A DNA stretch of 64,000 nt from Halalkalibacter oceani (GCF_023715705.1 NZ_JAMBOS010000001.1:186001-250000); one strand, 5' to 3'. Shown: positions 17,009-26,349, counted from the stretch's first letter. The notes: generated by a model from the sequence alone, not told the origin. Program-made: numbers and translations.

Positions 17009-17022
17009 CAGCGGAGATACTT
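16994..17022 (+). promoter_or_regulatory. sigma-F type promoter of sigG
   Basis: GCATA (16994-16998) fits the sigma-F -35 (GYATA), and GGAGATACTT (17013-17022) fits the -10 pattern GGNNANANTN, with a 14-base gap. The site lies 38 bases before the start of sigG. B. subtilis spoIIIG is known to be transcribed by sigma-F in the forespore. Confidence 0.6.
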
Positions 17023-17059
17023 TATTTGACATCATCTCCCACGACTAGGAGGGAAAGAA

Positions 17060-17845
17060 TTGACACGAAACAAAGTAGAAATATGCGGTGTAGACACGTC
17101 AAAATTACCTGTTTTAAAGAACACGGAAATGCGTGAGCTCTTTCAACGATTACAGAGTGGTGAAACAAGTGCCAGAGAGACATTGGTCAACGGCAATCTT
17201 CGTCTCGTCCTTAGTGTAATTCAGCGTTTCAACAATCGGGGAGAGTATGTTGATGATTTGTTTCAAGTCGGCTGCATCGGATTAATGAAGTCGATTGATA
17301 ACTTTGATTTGAGTCAAAACGTGAAGTTCTCTACATATGCTGTTCCGATGATTATCGGGGAAATCAGGCGTTACTTGCGCGATAATAACCCGATTCGCGT
17401 CTCACGCTCCCTCCGTGATATCGCCTACAAGGCGCTGCAGGTGCGCGACCAGCTGATGGCAGAAAAAAAGCGGGAAAAAGAACCGACCGTCCAGGAGATC
17501 GCCAAGGTGCTGGATGTGCCGAAAGAGGATGTTGTCTTCGCGCTTGATGCGATTCAGGACCCGGTCTCTTTATTTGAGCCGATTTACAATGATGGCGGCG
17601 ACCCGATCTTTGTCATGGATCAAATTAGTGATGAGCGCAATAAGGATGTCAACTGGGTTGAGGAAATTGCATTACGGGAAGCAATGGTCCGGTTGAACGA
17701 CCGGGAAAAAATGATTCTGAACATGAGATTTTTCCAGGGGAAGACCCAGATGGAAGTAGCCGAGGAAATCGGCATTTCCCAGGCTCAGGTTTCCCGTTTG
17801 GAAAAGGGCGCCATTCAACAAATGAATAAACACGCGCAAATTTAA
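17060..17845 (+). CDS. sigG: RNA polymerase sigma-G factor (late forespore)
   Basis: 261 residues, closely matching B. subtilis sigma-G from the N-terminal VEICGVDTSKLPVLKN to the region 4 helix-turn-helix EEIGISQAQVSRLEK. Region 2 reads RGEYVDDLFQVGCIGLMKSI. It drives forespore genes after engulfment. The start is a TTG at 17060 behind TAGGAGGGAAAG; a weak start codon is consistent with tight control. It has its own promoter and a terminator 16 bases after its stop. Confidence 0.97.
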   Translation: MTRNKVEICGVDTSKLPVLKNTEMRELFQRLQSGETSARETLVNGNLRLVLSVIQRFNNRGEYVDDLFQVGCIGLMKSIDNFDLSQNVKFSTYAVPMIIGEIRRYLRDNNPIRVSRSLRDIAYKALQVRDQLMAEKKREKEPTVQEIAKVLDVPKEDVVFALDAIQDPVSLFEPIYNDGGDPIFVMDQISDERNKDVNWVEEIALREAMVRLNDREKMILNMRFFQGKTQMEVAEEIGISQAQVSRLEKGAIQQMNKHAQI

Positions 17846-17860
17846 CGAATAGAATGTTTA

Positions 17861-17903
17861 CGAGGCAGCTTCAGTCCGGTTTTCGCGGAGGGGCTGCCTT
17901 TTT
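17861..17903 (+). terminator. sigG terminator
   Basis: AGGCAGC (17863-17869) pairs with GCTGCCT (17893-17899), followed by TTTTT. The loop is about 23 bases. Confidence 0.7.
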
Positions 17904-18045
17904 GTCGCGGTGGGAAAATGGGGAAAAGCGGTCGGCGCCGAATAGATCACGGTCGGCGCAGGCTTGAGTCAATTCAGCTCTGGATCATAAATCGCTGCTA
18001 ACCATGCATATAGTAGGGTATGGACAATGAAGGAGAGTGAGCGGC

Positions 18046-18339
18046 ATGATGAAAATCTCAGAATTGCAAGTGAAAGATATTGTCAATATGGAAAATGGAA
18101 AACGCTTGGGACAGCTGACTGATCTGGAGATCAATTTAAACAGTGGACAAATTGAGGCGCTCGTTATTAATGGAACCGGGAAAATGATGGGGCTGTTTGG
18201 CAAGGAATCAGCGGAGGTCACCATTCCGTGGGAAAATATCATTCGCATTGGATCGGATGTGATTCTTGTCGAGGCACCGAGCGGGTTTGGGAAAAAAAGG
18301 TATACATTTGAACAGTCTTCGACAGTCCGTAAGCTCTGA
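18046..18339 (+). CDS. ylmC: PRC-barrel sporulation protein, YlmC/YmxH family
   Basis: 97 residues forming a single PRC-barrel-like domain (ISELQVKDIVNMENGKRLG, then DLEINLNSGQIEALVI). YlmC/YmxH proteins are linked to sporulation by occurrence, but their biochemical role is not settled. The ATG at 18046 lies 10 bases after AGGAG; an upstream in-frame GTG at 18037 lies right next to that ribosome site and is unlikely. The gene is followed 82 bases later by ylmD, as in Bacillus. Confidence 0.82.
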   Translation: MMKISELQVKDIVNMENGKRLGQLTDLEINLNSGQIEALVINGTGKMMGLFGKESAEVTIPWENIIRIGSDVILVEAPSGFGKKRYTFEQSSTVRKL

Positions 18340-18421
18340 TTGGGAAGAAAGTCGTTTCTTGTAAGCTTCAACCTGTGATAAGATAAGAGGTATAAGACTA
18401 TGACATCAATAGCAGGGAGGG

Positions 18422-19252
18422 ATGGACATCGAACCATTTGTTCAACAATCCGTCATGCACTTCATCATTGAACCTTGGCAGCAAACGATCCCTTCCCTGA
18501 TTGCTGGATTTTCCACGAGGGAGGGCGGGGTCAGTACCGGCCCTTACAGCAGCCTTAATCTTGGTTTTCATGTTGGAGACGATCAGGAAGCAGTTAAACA
18601 AAATCGCCAAAGGCTGGCCGAACAGTTGGCATTTCCCCTTACGCGCTGGGTCGGCAGCGAGCAGGTGCATGAGGCAAGCGTGAAAAAGGTCGGCCTGGCT
18701 GATGCCGGCAAGGGGGCGACGGCATTGGAAACCGCGATTGCCGGAACGGATGCGCTCTATACCGCAGATGAAAATCTCTTGTTGACCAGCTTGTACGCCG
18801 ATTGCGTACCGTTGTTTTTTCTGGCGCCCGATCAGCGGTTGATCGGCTTGGCCCATGCTGGCTGGCGCGGTACGGTAAAAAGAATCGCCCCGGCCATGGT
18901 CAAGCGCTGGCAGGCTGATGAAGGCGTGGACCCTGCTGATGTTCACGTCGTGATCGGACCGTGTATCAGCCAAAGCGCCTATGAGGTTGATCGGGGCGTG
19001 ATTGAAGCGGTCAGGCAGTCGCTGCCGTCAACAGCGGAGCGAACGTATACAGCTTGCGGAAATGATAAATATATGCTCGATCTCAGGCTCGTCAACAAGC
19101 AGCTCCTGCTTGAAGCCGGGGTACGTGCCGAGCATATCGCATTGAGCTCAGTTTGTACCGCGGGCGATGCCCGGATGTTCTCACATCGGGCTGATGGCGG
19201 GAAGACGGGAAGAATGATGAGCTTTATTGGACTACGGGGCGATGAGGAGTGA
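18422..19252 (+). CDS. ylmD: YfiH/PgeF-type multicopper polyphenol oxidoreductase-like purine nucleoside phosphorylase
   Basis: 276 residues of the laccase-domain (Cu-oxidase_4) family, now known to include purine nucleoside phosphorylase/deaminase activity. Signature metal and active-site motifs are visible: GFSTREGGVS, HEASV, YADCVPLFF, GLAHAGWRGT and HVVIGPCIS. In E. coli the relative PgeF edits peptidoglycan precursors. AGGGAGG at 18414-18420 is almost adjacent to ATG 18422, too close for normal use. The true start could differ, although the next in-frame ATG (18455) is 11 codons in. It forms an operon with ylmE. Confidence 0.85.
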   Translation: MDIEPFVQQSVMHFIIEPWQQTIPSLIAGFSTREGGVSTGPYSSLNLGFHVGDDQEAVKQNRQRLAEQLAFPLTRWVGSEQVHEASVKKVGLADAGKGATALETAIAGTDALYTADENLLLTSLYADCVPLFFLAPDQRLIGLAHAGWRGTVKRIAPAMVKRWQADEGVDPADVHVVIGPCISQSAYEVDRGVIEAVRQSLPSTAERTYTACGNDKYMLDLRLVNKQLLLEAGVRAEHIALSSVCTAGDARMFSHRADGGKTGRMMSFIGLRGDEE

Positions 19253-19260
19253 CGGAAGCA

Positions 19261-19950
19261 GTGTCGGTAAAACAGAACGGAGAAGCAATCCAAGCAGAAA
19301 TAGATAAACTTTGTGCCCGTTGTGGCCGGGATCCAAACGAAATCAATATCGTCGCGGTGACGAAATATGTAAGTGTGCAAACTGCCCAGGAGGCATTGTC
19401 AGCCGGCTTCGTTCATATTGGCGAAAACCGGGCGGAAGGACTGGGCGAAAAGTGGGATTCTTTACAAGGTGAGGCCGTATGGCATTTTATCGGTTCGCTT
19501 CAGTCGAAGAAGGTAAAGAAGGTGATCGACAAAATCGATTATCTTCATTCCCTTGACCGAATCTCACTTGCCAAGGAACTGGACAAGCGTCTGGAGCATG
19601 GAAAACAATTGAAATGCTTCGTCCAGGTCAATGTGTCAGGCGAAGAATCAAAGGCCGGCCTTGCGCCGGCGGAGGTTATCCCTTTTATCAGGGAACTGGA
19701 GGCTTATCAAAGCCTGCAAGTCGTTGGGTTGATGACAATGGCCCCGTTTGTCGAAGAGCCGGAGGAAACCCGTGCTGTTTTTCGCAGACTGCGACTGCTG
19801 AAGGAAGAAGTCAGCGCCTTGAATTTGCCTCATGCTCCATGCCAGGAGCTCTCAATGGGAATGTCCAATGATTATCAAGTTGCGATTGAAGAAGGCGCGA
19901 CCTTCATTCGAATAGGTTCTGCCTTGGTCGGAAGAGAAGCAGATAGATAA
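19261..19950 (+). CDS. ylmE: PLP homeostasis protein YlmE (YggS/PROSC family)
   Basis: 229 residues forming the alanine-racemase-like N-terminal barrel without the second domain. The PLP lysine is Lys35 in IVAVTKYV; GENRAEGLGEKW, WHFIGSLQSKK and LSMGMSNDY complete the family pattern. Members bind pyridoxal phosphate and affect vitamin B6 and amino-acid homeostasis rather than catalysing a known reaction. GTG 19261 is chosen because GAGGAG lies 11 bases before it and the length then matches B. subtilis; GTG 19249 overlaps the ribosome site. Confidence 0.9.
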   Translation: MSVKQNGEAIQAEIDKLCARCGRDPNEINIVAVTKYVSVQTAQEALSAGFVHIGENRAEGLGEKWDSLQGEAVWHFIGSLQSKKVKKVIDKIDYLHSLDRISLAKELDKRLEHGKQLKCFVQVNVSGEESKAGLAPAEVIPFIRELEAYQSLQVVGLMTMAPFVEEPEETRAVFRRLRLLKEEVSALNLPHAPCQELSMGMSNDYQVAIEEGATFIRIGSALVGREADR

Positions 19951-19965
19951 GGGAGGAGAATGAAA

Positions 19966-20406
19966 ATGGGAATGAAGTCGAAGTTCAAGCGTTTTTTTGA
20001 ATTGGAGGATGAGGTTCAGCAAGTTGAGGAGCTTGTAGACGATTCCTATGGGGAGCCTGAAGAAGAAGGGAGAAGCCGCAGCCGCGGCAAAGGACAGTCA
20101 TCCCAAAACGTCGTCAGCCTGCAAAGCGTGCAAAAGGCTTCAAAGGTTATTTTGCTGGAGCCGCGAACATATGATGAAGCGCAGGATATTGCTGATCATT
20201 TGAAAGCGCGCAAGGCGGTCATCATTAATTTACAGCGGATTTCCCATGAGCAGGCGAAACGGGTAGTCGATTTTTTAAGTGGAACCGTGTATGCTATTGG
20301 AGGAGATATTCAAAAGCTCGGGACGAATATTTTTCTTTGTACCCCTGATAATGTCGATGTCTCAGGTTCCATCACGGAAATGATGCAGGAGCATTTTCAG
20401 TCGTAA
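19966..20406 (+). CDS. sepF: cell division protein SepF
   Basis: 146 residues. The N-terminal [16 protein letters not shown] forms the amphipathic membrane-binding helix. An acidic, Ser/Arg-rich linker follows, then the SepF core (about 60-145) with [20 protein letters not shown] and [16 protein letters not shown]. SepF polymerises, binds the FtsZ C-terminal peptide and is a second membrane anchor for the Z ring. ATG 19966 is spaced nine bases from GGGAGG; ATG 19960 is only three bases away. Confidence 0.93.
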   Translation: MGMKSKFKRFFELEDEVQQVEELVDDSYGEPEEEGRSRSRGKGQSSQNVVSLQSVQKASKVILLEPRTYDEAQDIADHLKARKAVIINLQRISHEQAKRVVDFLSGTVYAIGGDIQKLGTNIFLCTPDNVDVSGSITEMMQEHFQS

Positions 20407-20430
20407 TGGCTAAGAGAAGGTGGTGAATTT

Positions 20431-20691
20431 ATGCAAACACTTGGTGCTCTTTTACTTCAATTGATGTATTTATATTCATTTTTGATCATAGGCTATATTC
20501 TGCTCTCGTGGTTTCCGAATGCTCGGGAATCCTCACTCGGACAATTTCTTGGAAGAGTGGTTGAGCCGTATTTAGAGCCGTTCCGGCGCTTTGTTCCGCC
20601 CCTTGGGATGATTGACTTATCGCCGATTGTCGCCATCATCGTTCTCAATTTGGCACGAACCGGAGTGGCGGCTCTCTTCGGTCTGACGTAG
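20431..20691 (+). CDS. ylmG: YggT-family membrane protein YlmG
   Basis: 86 residues with two hydrophobic segments (about 5-28 and 62-84) separated by the family loop SWFPNARESSLGQFLGRVVEPYLEPFRRFVPP. YggT proteins neighbour sepF and divIVA in many Gram-positives and are implicated in membrane or division organisation, with no firm mechanism. The ATG follows AGAAGGTGGTG, 24 bases after sepF. Confidence 0.9.
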   Translation: MQTLGALLLQLMYLYSFLIIGYILLSWFPNARESSLGQFLGRVVEPYLEPFRRFVPPLGMIDLSPIVAIIVLNLARTGVAALFGLT

Positions 20692-20711
20692 AGTAGAAAG
20701 GTAGATGTGCA

Positions 20712-21485
20712 ATGTCGGTGTATCAGCATTTTCGTCCGGAGGAAAAGCCGTTTATCGATCAGGTACTGCAATGGCAGGAGGATGTAGAAATTCGTCACCA
20801 AATAAGGCTGACCGACTTTCTTGATCCGAGGCAGCAGAAGATTGTTGAATCGGTGATCGGCGCCAATGACGATGTGTCGTTGTCTTTTTCAGGTGGTCAT
20901 CCGCTGGCGGAACGCCGCCGCTGTCTTTTGACGCCGCCTTATATCACGCCGGACGACGATGATTACCAAGTAACGCTTTTTTCAATCGAGTATCCGGCTA
21001 AATTTGTGACACTTGAGCATCGCGACGTACTCGGCGCGTTAATGAACATTGGGTTGAAACGGGAGAAGTTCGGCGATATTTATCTGAATGATGACGCCGT
21101 TCAACTGCTTGTAACGTCAGAAGTCGCCAACTATGTACAAGCCAATCTTGCTACCGTTGGAAAAGCGAATGTAAAGCTGAAAGAAATTCCTGTCGTTGAG
21201 CATACTAAGCCTGCTGAAACGTGGGAGGAAGCGACAGCAACGGTTTCCTCTTTACGGCTCGATGTCGTGCTCGCCCAGATGTACCGCCTTTCAAGAACAA
21301 AGGTCCTTCCCTATATTGAGAAAGGGTTGGTGAAGGTCAATTGGAAAGTTGTCGATCAGCCGTCTTTCCCCGTCGAGGAAGGGGACTACATATCTATGCG
21401 CAGTTTTGGAAGGGCCCGGCTGAAAGCGATTGAAGGCCGGACGAAAAGGGATAAAATCAGAGTGCGTTACGAGAGGTTACAGTAA
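20712..21485 (+). CDS. ylmH: S4-domain RNA-binding protein YlmH (RqcP)
   Basis: 257 residues with an N-terminal alpha/beta part and a C-terminal S4 domain (about 180-245), seen in LRLDVVLAQMYRLSRTKVLPYIEKG then VKVNWKVVDQPSFPVEEGDYISMR. In B. subtilis this protein (RqcP) binds stalled 50S subunits with RqcH and helps poly-alanine tailing. rqcH is also in this window at 40418-42130, so both components are retained. It lies 20 bases after ylmG with AGAAAGGTAGATG. Confidence 0.9.
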   Translation: MSVYQHFRPEEKPFIDQVLQWQEDVEIRHQIRLTDFLDPRQQKIVESVIGANDDVSLSFSGGHPLAERRRCLLTPPYITPDDDDYQVTLFSIEYPAKFVTLEHRDVLGALMNIGLKREKFGDIYLNDDAVQLLVTSEVANYVQANLATVGKANVKLKEIPVVEHTKPAETWEEATATVSSLRLDVVLAQMYRLSRTKVLPYIEKGLVKVNWKVVDQPSFPVEEGDYISMRSFGRARLKAIEGRTKRDKIRVRYERLQ

Positions 21486-21573
21486 ACCTCTTATTGAAGC
21501 AGGGTTTCGAAAAGAGTTTGTCGAATCAACAAAGAAATGCATTGTATTTCATGATTAGCCGGAGGTGACGAAT

Positions 21574-22050
21574 GTGCCTTTAACTCCTTTAGATATTCAT
21601 AACAAAGAATTTACCAGAGGATTTCGAGGGTATGATGAAGATGAGGTTAATGAGTTTTTAGACCAAATCATCAAAGATTATGAAGCTGTCCTACGCGAGA
21701 AAAAAGAATTATTTGAACAGGTTACGGAATTGGATGAGAGGCTTGAGCATTTTAAAAATATCGAAGAAACGCTGAATAAATCAATATTAGTGGCGCAGGA
21801 GTCCGCCGAGGAAGTCCGCCGCAATGCGCAGAAGGAAGCGCAATTAATTGTGAAGGAAGCGGAAAAGAATGCCGATCGCATCATCAATGACGCCTTGGCA
21901 AAGTCACGAAAGATCATGATGGAGATGGAGGAGCTGAAAAAGCAGGCCTCTGTCTACAAAATGCGGTTTAAAATGCTGATCGAGGCGCAGATGGAAATGC
22001 TGAAGGCTGATGAGTGGGATGAGGTTGCCGAAGAAGAATCAGTTGAATGA
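21574..22050 (+). CDS. divIVA: cell-pole and division-site protein DivIVA
   Basis: 158 residues. The N-terminal lipid-binding domain MPLTPLDIHNKEFTRGFRGY DEDEVNEFL is followed by long coiled coils (about 35-150). It recognises negatively curved membrane and recruits MinJ/MinD and, in sporulation, RacA. GTG 21574 is the start because it gives the conserved MPLTP and lies behind GGAGGTGACGAAT; an in-frame GTG at 21565 falls inside that ribosome site. Confidence 0.95.
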   Translation: MPLTPLDIHNKEFTRGFRGYDEDEVNEFLDQIIKDYEAVLREKKELFEQVTELDERLEHFKNIEETLNKSILVAQESAEEVRRNAQKEAQLIVKEAEKNADRIINDALAKSRKIMMEMEELKKQASVYKMRFKMLIEAQMEMLKADEWDEVAEEESVE

Positions 22051-22055
22051 TTTTC

Positions 22056-22084
22056 TTGCACTTCTGAAATGGCTGACATATAAT
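22056..22084 (+). promoter_or_regulatory. sigma-A promoter of the ileS T-box leader
   Basis: TTGCAC (22056-22061) and a perfect TATAAT (22079-22084) are separated by 17 bases, starting just after the divIVA stop codon. The transcript would begin about 7 bases downstream and carry the T-box leader. Confidence 0.8.
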
Positions 22085-22104
22085 AATATCCATTACGAAT
22101 AGGA

Positions 22105-22338
22105 AACAAACAGCGAGAGGGACGAGTACAAGGCGAAGGTGTGACTAGCGAACCGGGGATGGTGGAAGCCCGGTCATAACGCGCTTTGGAAAATCACCCT
22201 TTAGTTTTGCACCGAAAAGGACAGTAGGCTGCAACGGGTCATTCACGTTACGAATACTTGAGTGGGAGCAATTCTCCCATGAGGGTGGTACCGCGGGTTA
22301 ACTTCTCGTCCCTTACCAGGGACGGGAAGTTTTTTTTA
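22105..22338 (+). promoter_or_regulatory. T-box riboswitch controlling ileS
   Basis: The T-box core GGGTGGTACCGCGGG is present (22283-22297). The competing terminator pairs AACTTC...CGTCCC with GGGACG...GAAGTT (about 22300-22330) and ends in eight T. Upstream is a stem I region with the GAGTA element (22124-22128) and a likely specifier ATC (Ile) at 22193-22195. Uncharged tRNA-Ile would stabilise the antiterminator and allow ileS transcription. The specifier assignment is inferred from the downstream gene and position. Confidence 0.92.
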
Positions 22339-22362
22339 GTTGCTATCTGAAAGATAGCAACT
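22338..22362 (+). repeat. perfect 10-bp hairpin in the ileS leader after the T-box
   Basis: AGTTGCTATC pairs with GATAGCAACT around the loop TGAAA, directly after the T-box terminator T run and 95 bases before ileS. No T run follows it, so it is not a terminator. It may stabilise or be a processing point for the read-through mRNA. Confidence 0.6.
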
Positions 22363-22456
22363 AAGCATGGAATTCTGTGCGCAGTGCAGAACCGCAGAAT
22401 GAGTGAAGTCCGACGATGAACCGAATGAAGTGATTAACGATACAGGAGGAAAGAGA

Positions 22457-25225
22457 ATGGATTATAAAGAAACATTGCTAATGCCACAAACCGATTTTCC
22501 GATGAGGGGAAATCTGCCGAACCGGGAACCGGAACGACAAGCAACTTGGAAGGAAAGCGATATTTATCAAAAGGTGCAGCAGCGTACCGAAGGACGTCCG
22601 TTATTTGTTTTGCATGATGGACCGCCATATGCGAACGGCGATATTCATATGGGACATGCGCTTAATAAAATTTTAAAGGATTTTATCGTCCGCTATAAAT
22701 CAATGAGCGGCTACCATGCGCCTTATGTGCCGGGCTGGGATACGCACGGCTTGCCGATTGAAACGGCGTTGACGAAGAGCGGAAAGGTCAACCGCAAGGC
22801 GATGAGCGTCGCTGAATTCCGCAAGCTGTGCGAAGAATATGCGAAAAAGCAAATTGAGCGTCAGCGCGAGCAATTTATGCGCTTAGGGGTACGCGGTGAC
22901 TGGTGGAATCCGTATGTGACGCTGGAAAAAGAATACGAAGCCCAGCAGATCAAGGTGTTTGGTGAAATGGCGAAAAAGGGCTATATTTACAAAGGGAAAA
23001 AGCCGGTTTACTGGTCCCCTTCGTCAGAATCAGCCCTTGCCGAAGCTGAGATCGAATATCATGATAAGCGCTCTCCGTCAATTTATGTAGCGTTCCAGGT
23101 AAAGGAAGGAAATGATGTGCTGGAAGGAGATGAAGCGATCGTCATCTGGACGACGACGCCTTGGACGATTCCGGCAAACTTGGGGATTTCCGTTCATCCT
23201 GATCTTGATTACAACGTTGTGAAGGTCGCAGACAGGAAGTTTGTTGTCGCTGCCGGTCTGCTTGAGTCGCTCGAAAAAGAATTGGAATGGGAACAGGTGG
23301 AAGTGCTGAAGACGTTTAAAGGAAAGGCGCTTGAATACGTCAAGGCCGAGCACCCGCTTTACGGGCGCGATTCGCTTGTGATGTGCGGCGAGCATGTTAC
23401 GCTCGACGCCGGTACCGGCTGTGTGCATACCGCTCCTGGACACGGGGAGGAGGACTATCTTGTCGGTCAGAAGTACGGCCTTGATGTACTTTGCCCTGTC
23501 GATGACAAAGGGAATATGACGGACGAAGCACCGGGCTTTGAAGGGTTGTTTTACGATCAGGCGAACAAGCCGATCACCGAAAAGCTGGATGAGATCGGCG
23601 CTTTGCTGAAGCTGACCTTCATCACTCACTCCTACGCTCATGACTGGCGGACGAAAAAGCCGGTCATTTATCGGGCGACGGCGCAATGGTTTGCTTCGAT
23701 CGAGCAATTTCGTCCTGAGCTGCTTAAAGCGATCGAGGAAGTCGAATGGCTGCCGAAATGGGGGGAAACCCGCCTTTACAATATGGTGCGCGACCGCGGG
23801 GACTGGTGTATTTCCAGACAGCGGGCGTGGGGTGTGCCGATTCCGGTCTTTTACGGAGAGGATGGCGAGCCGATCATTACGGATGAGACGATTGATCATG
23901 TATCCGCCTTGTTCCGCGAGCACGGCTCGAACATTTGGTTCGAATGGGAAACGGAGCAGCTTCTACCTGAAGGCTTTACGTCACCGCATAGCCCGAATGG
24001 CAGCTTTACGAGAGAAATGGATATTATGGACGTCTGGTTTGACTCTGGCTCCTCGCACCAGGCGGTGTTAGAGGAACGGGCCGACCTCGTCCGTCCGGCT
24101 GACCTTTATTTGGAAGGCTCGGATCAGTACCGTGGCTGGTTTAACTCTTCCTTGTCGACAAGCGTTGCCGTCACTGGAAAAGCCCCGTATAAGGGCGTGC
24201 TGAGTCATGGCTTTGCACTTGACGGTGAAGGGCGGAAGATGAGTAAGTCAATCGGGAATGTCGTCGTGCCGAACGATGTGATGAAGCAGCTTGGTGCCGA
24301 TATTTTGCGCCTCTGGGTCGCGTCGGTTGATTATCAGGCCGATGTCCGTGTATCGGATAAGATTTTAAAGCAGGTCTCCGAAACATACCGGAAAATCCGT
24401 AATACGTTCCGCTTCTTACTTGGAAATCTGCATGATTTTGATCCGGCAGTGAACCGCGTGGCGACGGAGGAGCTCGGTGAGGTTGATTTGTTTATGCTCG
24501 TTAAGCTCAACGAAGTCGTTGAAAAAGCGAAGCAGGGCTATGAGCATTATCAGTTTTCGACTGTCTACCATACGATCCACAATTTCTGTACGATTGAATT
24601 AAGCTCCTTCTACATGGATATGGCGAAGGATACGCTTTATATTGAGCATGCCAATCATCCTGCCCGCCGGGCGATTCAAACGGTGATGTATGACGTGCTT
24701 GTCGCGTTAACGAAATTAGTATCACCGATTTTGTCTCATACAGCCGATGAGGTGTGGGAACATATTCCGGGTGTGAGCGAGGAAAGTGTGCAGTTAACCG
24801 ATATGCCTGAGGCCAAAACGTTCACGGATGTCGAAGCGTTGCTGGCAAAATGGAACCATTTCATGTCTGTCCGCGACGATGTGTTAAAAGCATTGGAGCA
24901 GGCGAGAAATGAGAAGAAAATCGGGAAATCGTTGACAGCAGCGATTACGATTTATGCAAGCGGCGCCGTCCGTCAGCTGCTCAGCTCCATCCCGTCTTTA
25001 GAAAAGCTGTTTATCGTCTCAGCGGTTAAACTTGCGGGTGAAGCCGGCGAAGCGCCAGGTGAAGCAGCGGTGTTTGAAGATCTGGCGATTGTTGTTCAGC
25101 AGGCGGAAGGCGAAACATGCGAGCGCTGCTGGGTCGTATCGACAACGGTCGGTTCTGACAGCGAGCATCCTACTTTATGTTCGTCATGTGCCGAAACGGT
25201 GTCTACGCATTATCAAAACGTTTAA
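22457..25225 (+). CDS. ileS: isoleucyl-tRNA synthetase
   Basis: 922-residue class I synthetase. The HIGH-type motif is [10 protein letters not shown] near residue 60, and KMSKSIGN lies near 595. The editing (CP1) domain lies between them, with [16 protein letters not shown]. The C-terminal zinc site has CERCW and CSSCAE. ATG 22457 follows AGGAGGAAAGAGA and gives the conserved [10 protein letters not shown]; an upstream in-frame extension to 22403 lacks a ribosome site. Control is by the T-box leader upstream. Confidence 0.97.
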   Translation: MDYKETLLMPQTDFPMRGNLPNREPERQATWKESDIYQKVQQRTEGRPLFVLHDGPPYANGDIHMGHALNKILKDFIVRYKSMSGYHAPYVPGWDTHGLPIETALTKSGKVNRKAMSVAEFRKLCEEYAKKQIERQREQFMRLGVRGDWWNPYVTLEKEYEAQQIKVFGEMAKKGYIYKGKKPVYWSPSSESALAEAEIEYHDKRSPSIYVAFQVKEGNDVLEGDEAIVIWTTTPWTIPANLGISVHPDLDYNVVKVADRKFVVAAGLLESLEKELEWEQVEVLKTFKGKALEYVKAEHPLYGRDSLVMCGEHVTLDAGTGCVHTAPGHGEEDYLVGQKYGLDVLCPVDDKGNMTDEAPGFEGLFYDQANKPITEKLDEIGALLKLTFITHSYAHDWRTKKPVIYRATAQWFASIEQFRPELLKAIEEVEWLPKWGETRLYNMVRDRGDWCISRQRAWGVPIPVFYGEDGEPIITDETIDHVSALFREHGSNIWFEWETEQLLPEGFTSPHSPNGSFTREMDIMDVWFDSGSSHQAVLEERADLVRPADLYLEGSDQYRGWFNSSLSTSVAVTGKAPYKGVLSHGFALDGEGRKMSKSIGNVVVPNDVMKQLGADILRLWVASVDYQADVRVSDKILKQVSETYRKIRNTFRFLLGNLHDFDPAVNRVATEELGEVDLFMLVKLNEVVEKAKQGYEHYQFSTVYHTIHNFCTIELSSFYMDMAKDTLYIEHANHPARRAIQTVMYDVLVALTKLVSPILSHTADEVWEHIPGVSEESVQLTDMPEAKTFTDVEALLAKWNHFMSVRDDVLKALEQARNEKKIGKSLTAAITIYASGAVRQLLSSIPSLEKLFIVSAVKLAGEAGEAPGEAAVFEDLAIVVQQAEGETCERCWVVSTTVGSDSEHPTLCSSCAETVSTHYQNV

Positions 25226-25251
25226 TTAGATCAGCGCTGGTCATCTGAATC

Positions 25252-25301
25252 AGGCTGGGAAAAAAGGTTGCTTTTGTACCTTTTTTCCCAGCCTCTTTTC
25301 T
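25252..25301 (+). terminator. ileS terminator, member of the GGCTGGGA hairpin family
   Basis: AGGCTGGGAAAAAAGGT (25252-25268) pairs perfectly with ACCTTTTTTCCCAGCCT (25278-25294), followed by CTTTTCTT. The arms and loop (TTGCTTTTGT) closely resemble hairpins at 40246 and 58150. Confidence 0.85.
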
Positions 25302-25433
25302 TGAATTTCGGGGATGTTTGAGAAAGGCCGCTATGTGCTTTTCTTAACGACTATTTGCATGATTGTTGGTCACACTAAAAAAGAGCATTCGCTCGTTGGA
25401 TGTTCAGGCCTATTTAAAGGGAGAGAGACAGCA

Positions 25434-26084
25434 GTGACGGATTATCGACAGATCAAACAGCAGCTAGTCGAACGTAAAGTGGAACTTGAAAAAATCATTA
25501 AGCAGGAGTTTGGTGATGAAACACATCAGGCATTGTCCGATCTGACAGGGGAGCTTTCGCAATATGATAACCATCCTGCCGATGCGGCGACCGATTTATA
25601 TGAGCGGGAAAAGGATTATGCTTTGCTTGAGCACGCCGAGCGTGAGCATGAAGAAGTGGAACATGCTTTGCAGAAGTTTGCCGACGGGACATACGGCATT
25701 TGTGAAGCGACAGGACAAACGATTCCGCTCGAGCGACTTGAGGCAAATCCGACAGCGCGGACCATTGTGACCGCCGCCACGCAGGAAAATCGTGGCCGTC
25801 CAGCTGAAGAGGATGTAGTAAAAGGGTTTTCTGCTTATCAATTTGACGGGCGCGACGACGAGACCGAATTTGACGCCGAGGATGCGTATCAATCGGTGGC
25901 CCGTTTTAATGATAATGCGATGACTTATGAGGATGCCTCGCTAGACGAGGAAGATGAATCGATTGGGTATGTCGAAGAAATCGAAGGATTTTTGTCAACT
26001 GGAATTGAGGGCTATACCGGAAGTGATAAGGTTGACGTCCAGCACAATGTCCATTTAAATCATTACGTAAATGGCGACAAATGA
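25434..26084 (+). CDS. ylyA: DksA/TraR-like protein of the YlyA/YteA family
   Basis: 216 residues. A coiled-coil N-terminal part (about 1-70) precedes the DksA-like segment RFADGTYGICEATGQTIPLERL-type region (about 80-110). Only one Cys remains where classical DksA has four, so no zinc finger is expected; this is typical of YteA-type proteins. The acidic C-terminal third is poorly conserved. In B. subtilis ylyA lies between ileS and lspA, as here, and affects transcription of some sporulation genes. GTG 25434 follows AAAGGGAGAG; a longer in-frame extension to 25314 lacks support. Confidence 0.8.
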   Translation: MTDYRQIKQQLVERKVELEKIIKQEFGDETHQALSDLTGELSQYDNHPADAATDLYEREKDYALLEHAEREHEEVEHALQKFADGTYGICEATGQTIPLERLEANPTARTIVTAATQENRGRPAEEDVVKGFSAYQFDGRDDETEFDAEDAYQSVARFNDNAMTYEDASLDEEDESIGYVEEIEGFLSTGIEGYTGSDKVDVQHNVHLNHYVNGDK

Positions 26085-26086
26085 AG

Positions 26087-26133
26087 GAAGCAGGGCTGAG
26101 GCGATGATTGTCCCTCAGCCTCTGCTCTTTCTT
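26087..26133 (+). terminator. ylyA terminator
   Basis: GGCTGAGG (26093-26100) pairs with CCTCAGCC (26112-26119), with flanking GCA/TGC extending the stem, followed by a T-rich stretch. Confidence 0.65.
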
Positions 26134-26282
26134 TATAAAAATTTTCGGGATGATTTGTGCTAAAGCGCCGGCTTCACGCGTTACGCGGATGGCGGAAAGA
26201 ACCCTGTTTTCAGCCGTCCTTAAATGATGGAACGGCTCCGCACGCCGCTTCTAAGAAAGAACGCTATGCGTTTTTCTTAAGC

Positions 26283-26312
26283 GTTTTGGTTCCAACCTTT
26301 TTGTGCTATAAT
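26283..26312 (+). promoter_or_regulatory. promoter of lspA (extended -10)
   Basis: TGCTATAAT (26304-26312) is a perfect extended -10 element. -35 candidates are GTTTTG at 26283 (18-base spacer) or TTGGTT at 26286 (15-base spacer). A bulged AAGAAA...TTTCTT hairpin at 26251-26283 lies just before it. Confidence 0.6.
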
Positions 26313-26349
26313 GCTATAGGGTGGAAAGACATGGACAGGAGGACCAGCT

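Noticed and set aside
22403-22456. Upstream extension of ileS
   Set aside because: It has no ribosome site, while AGGAGG at 22444-22449 and the conserved [10 protein letters not shown] support ATG 22457.
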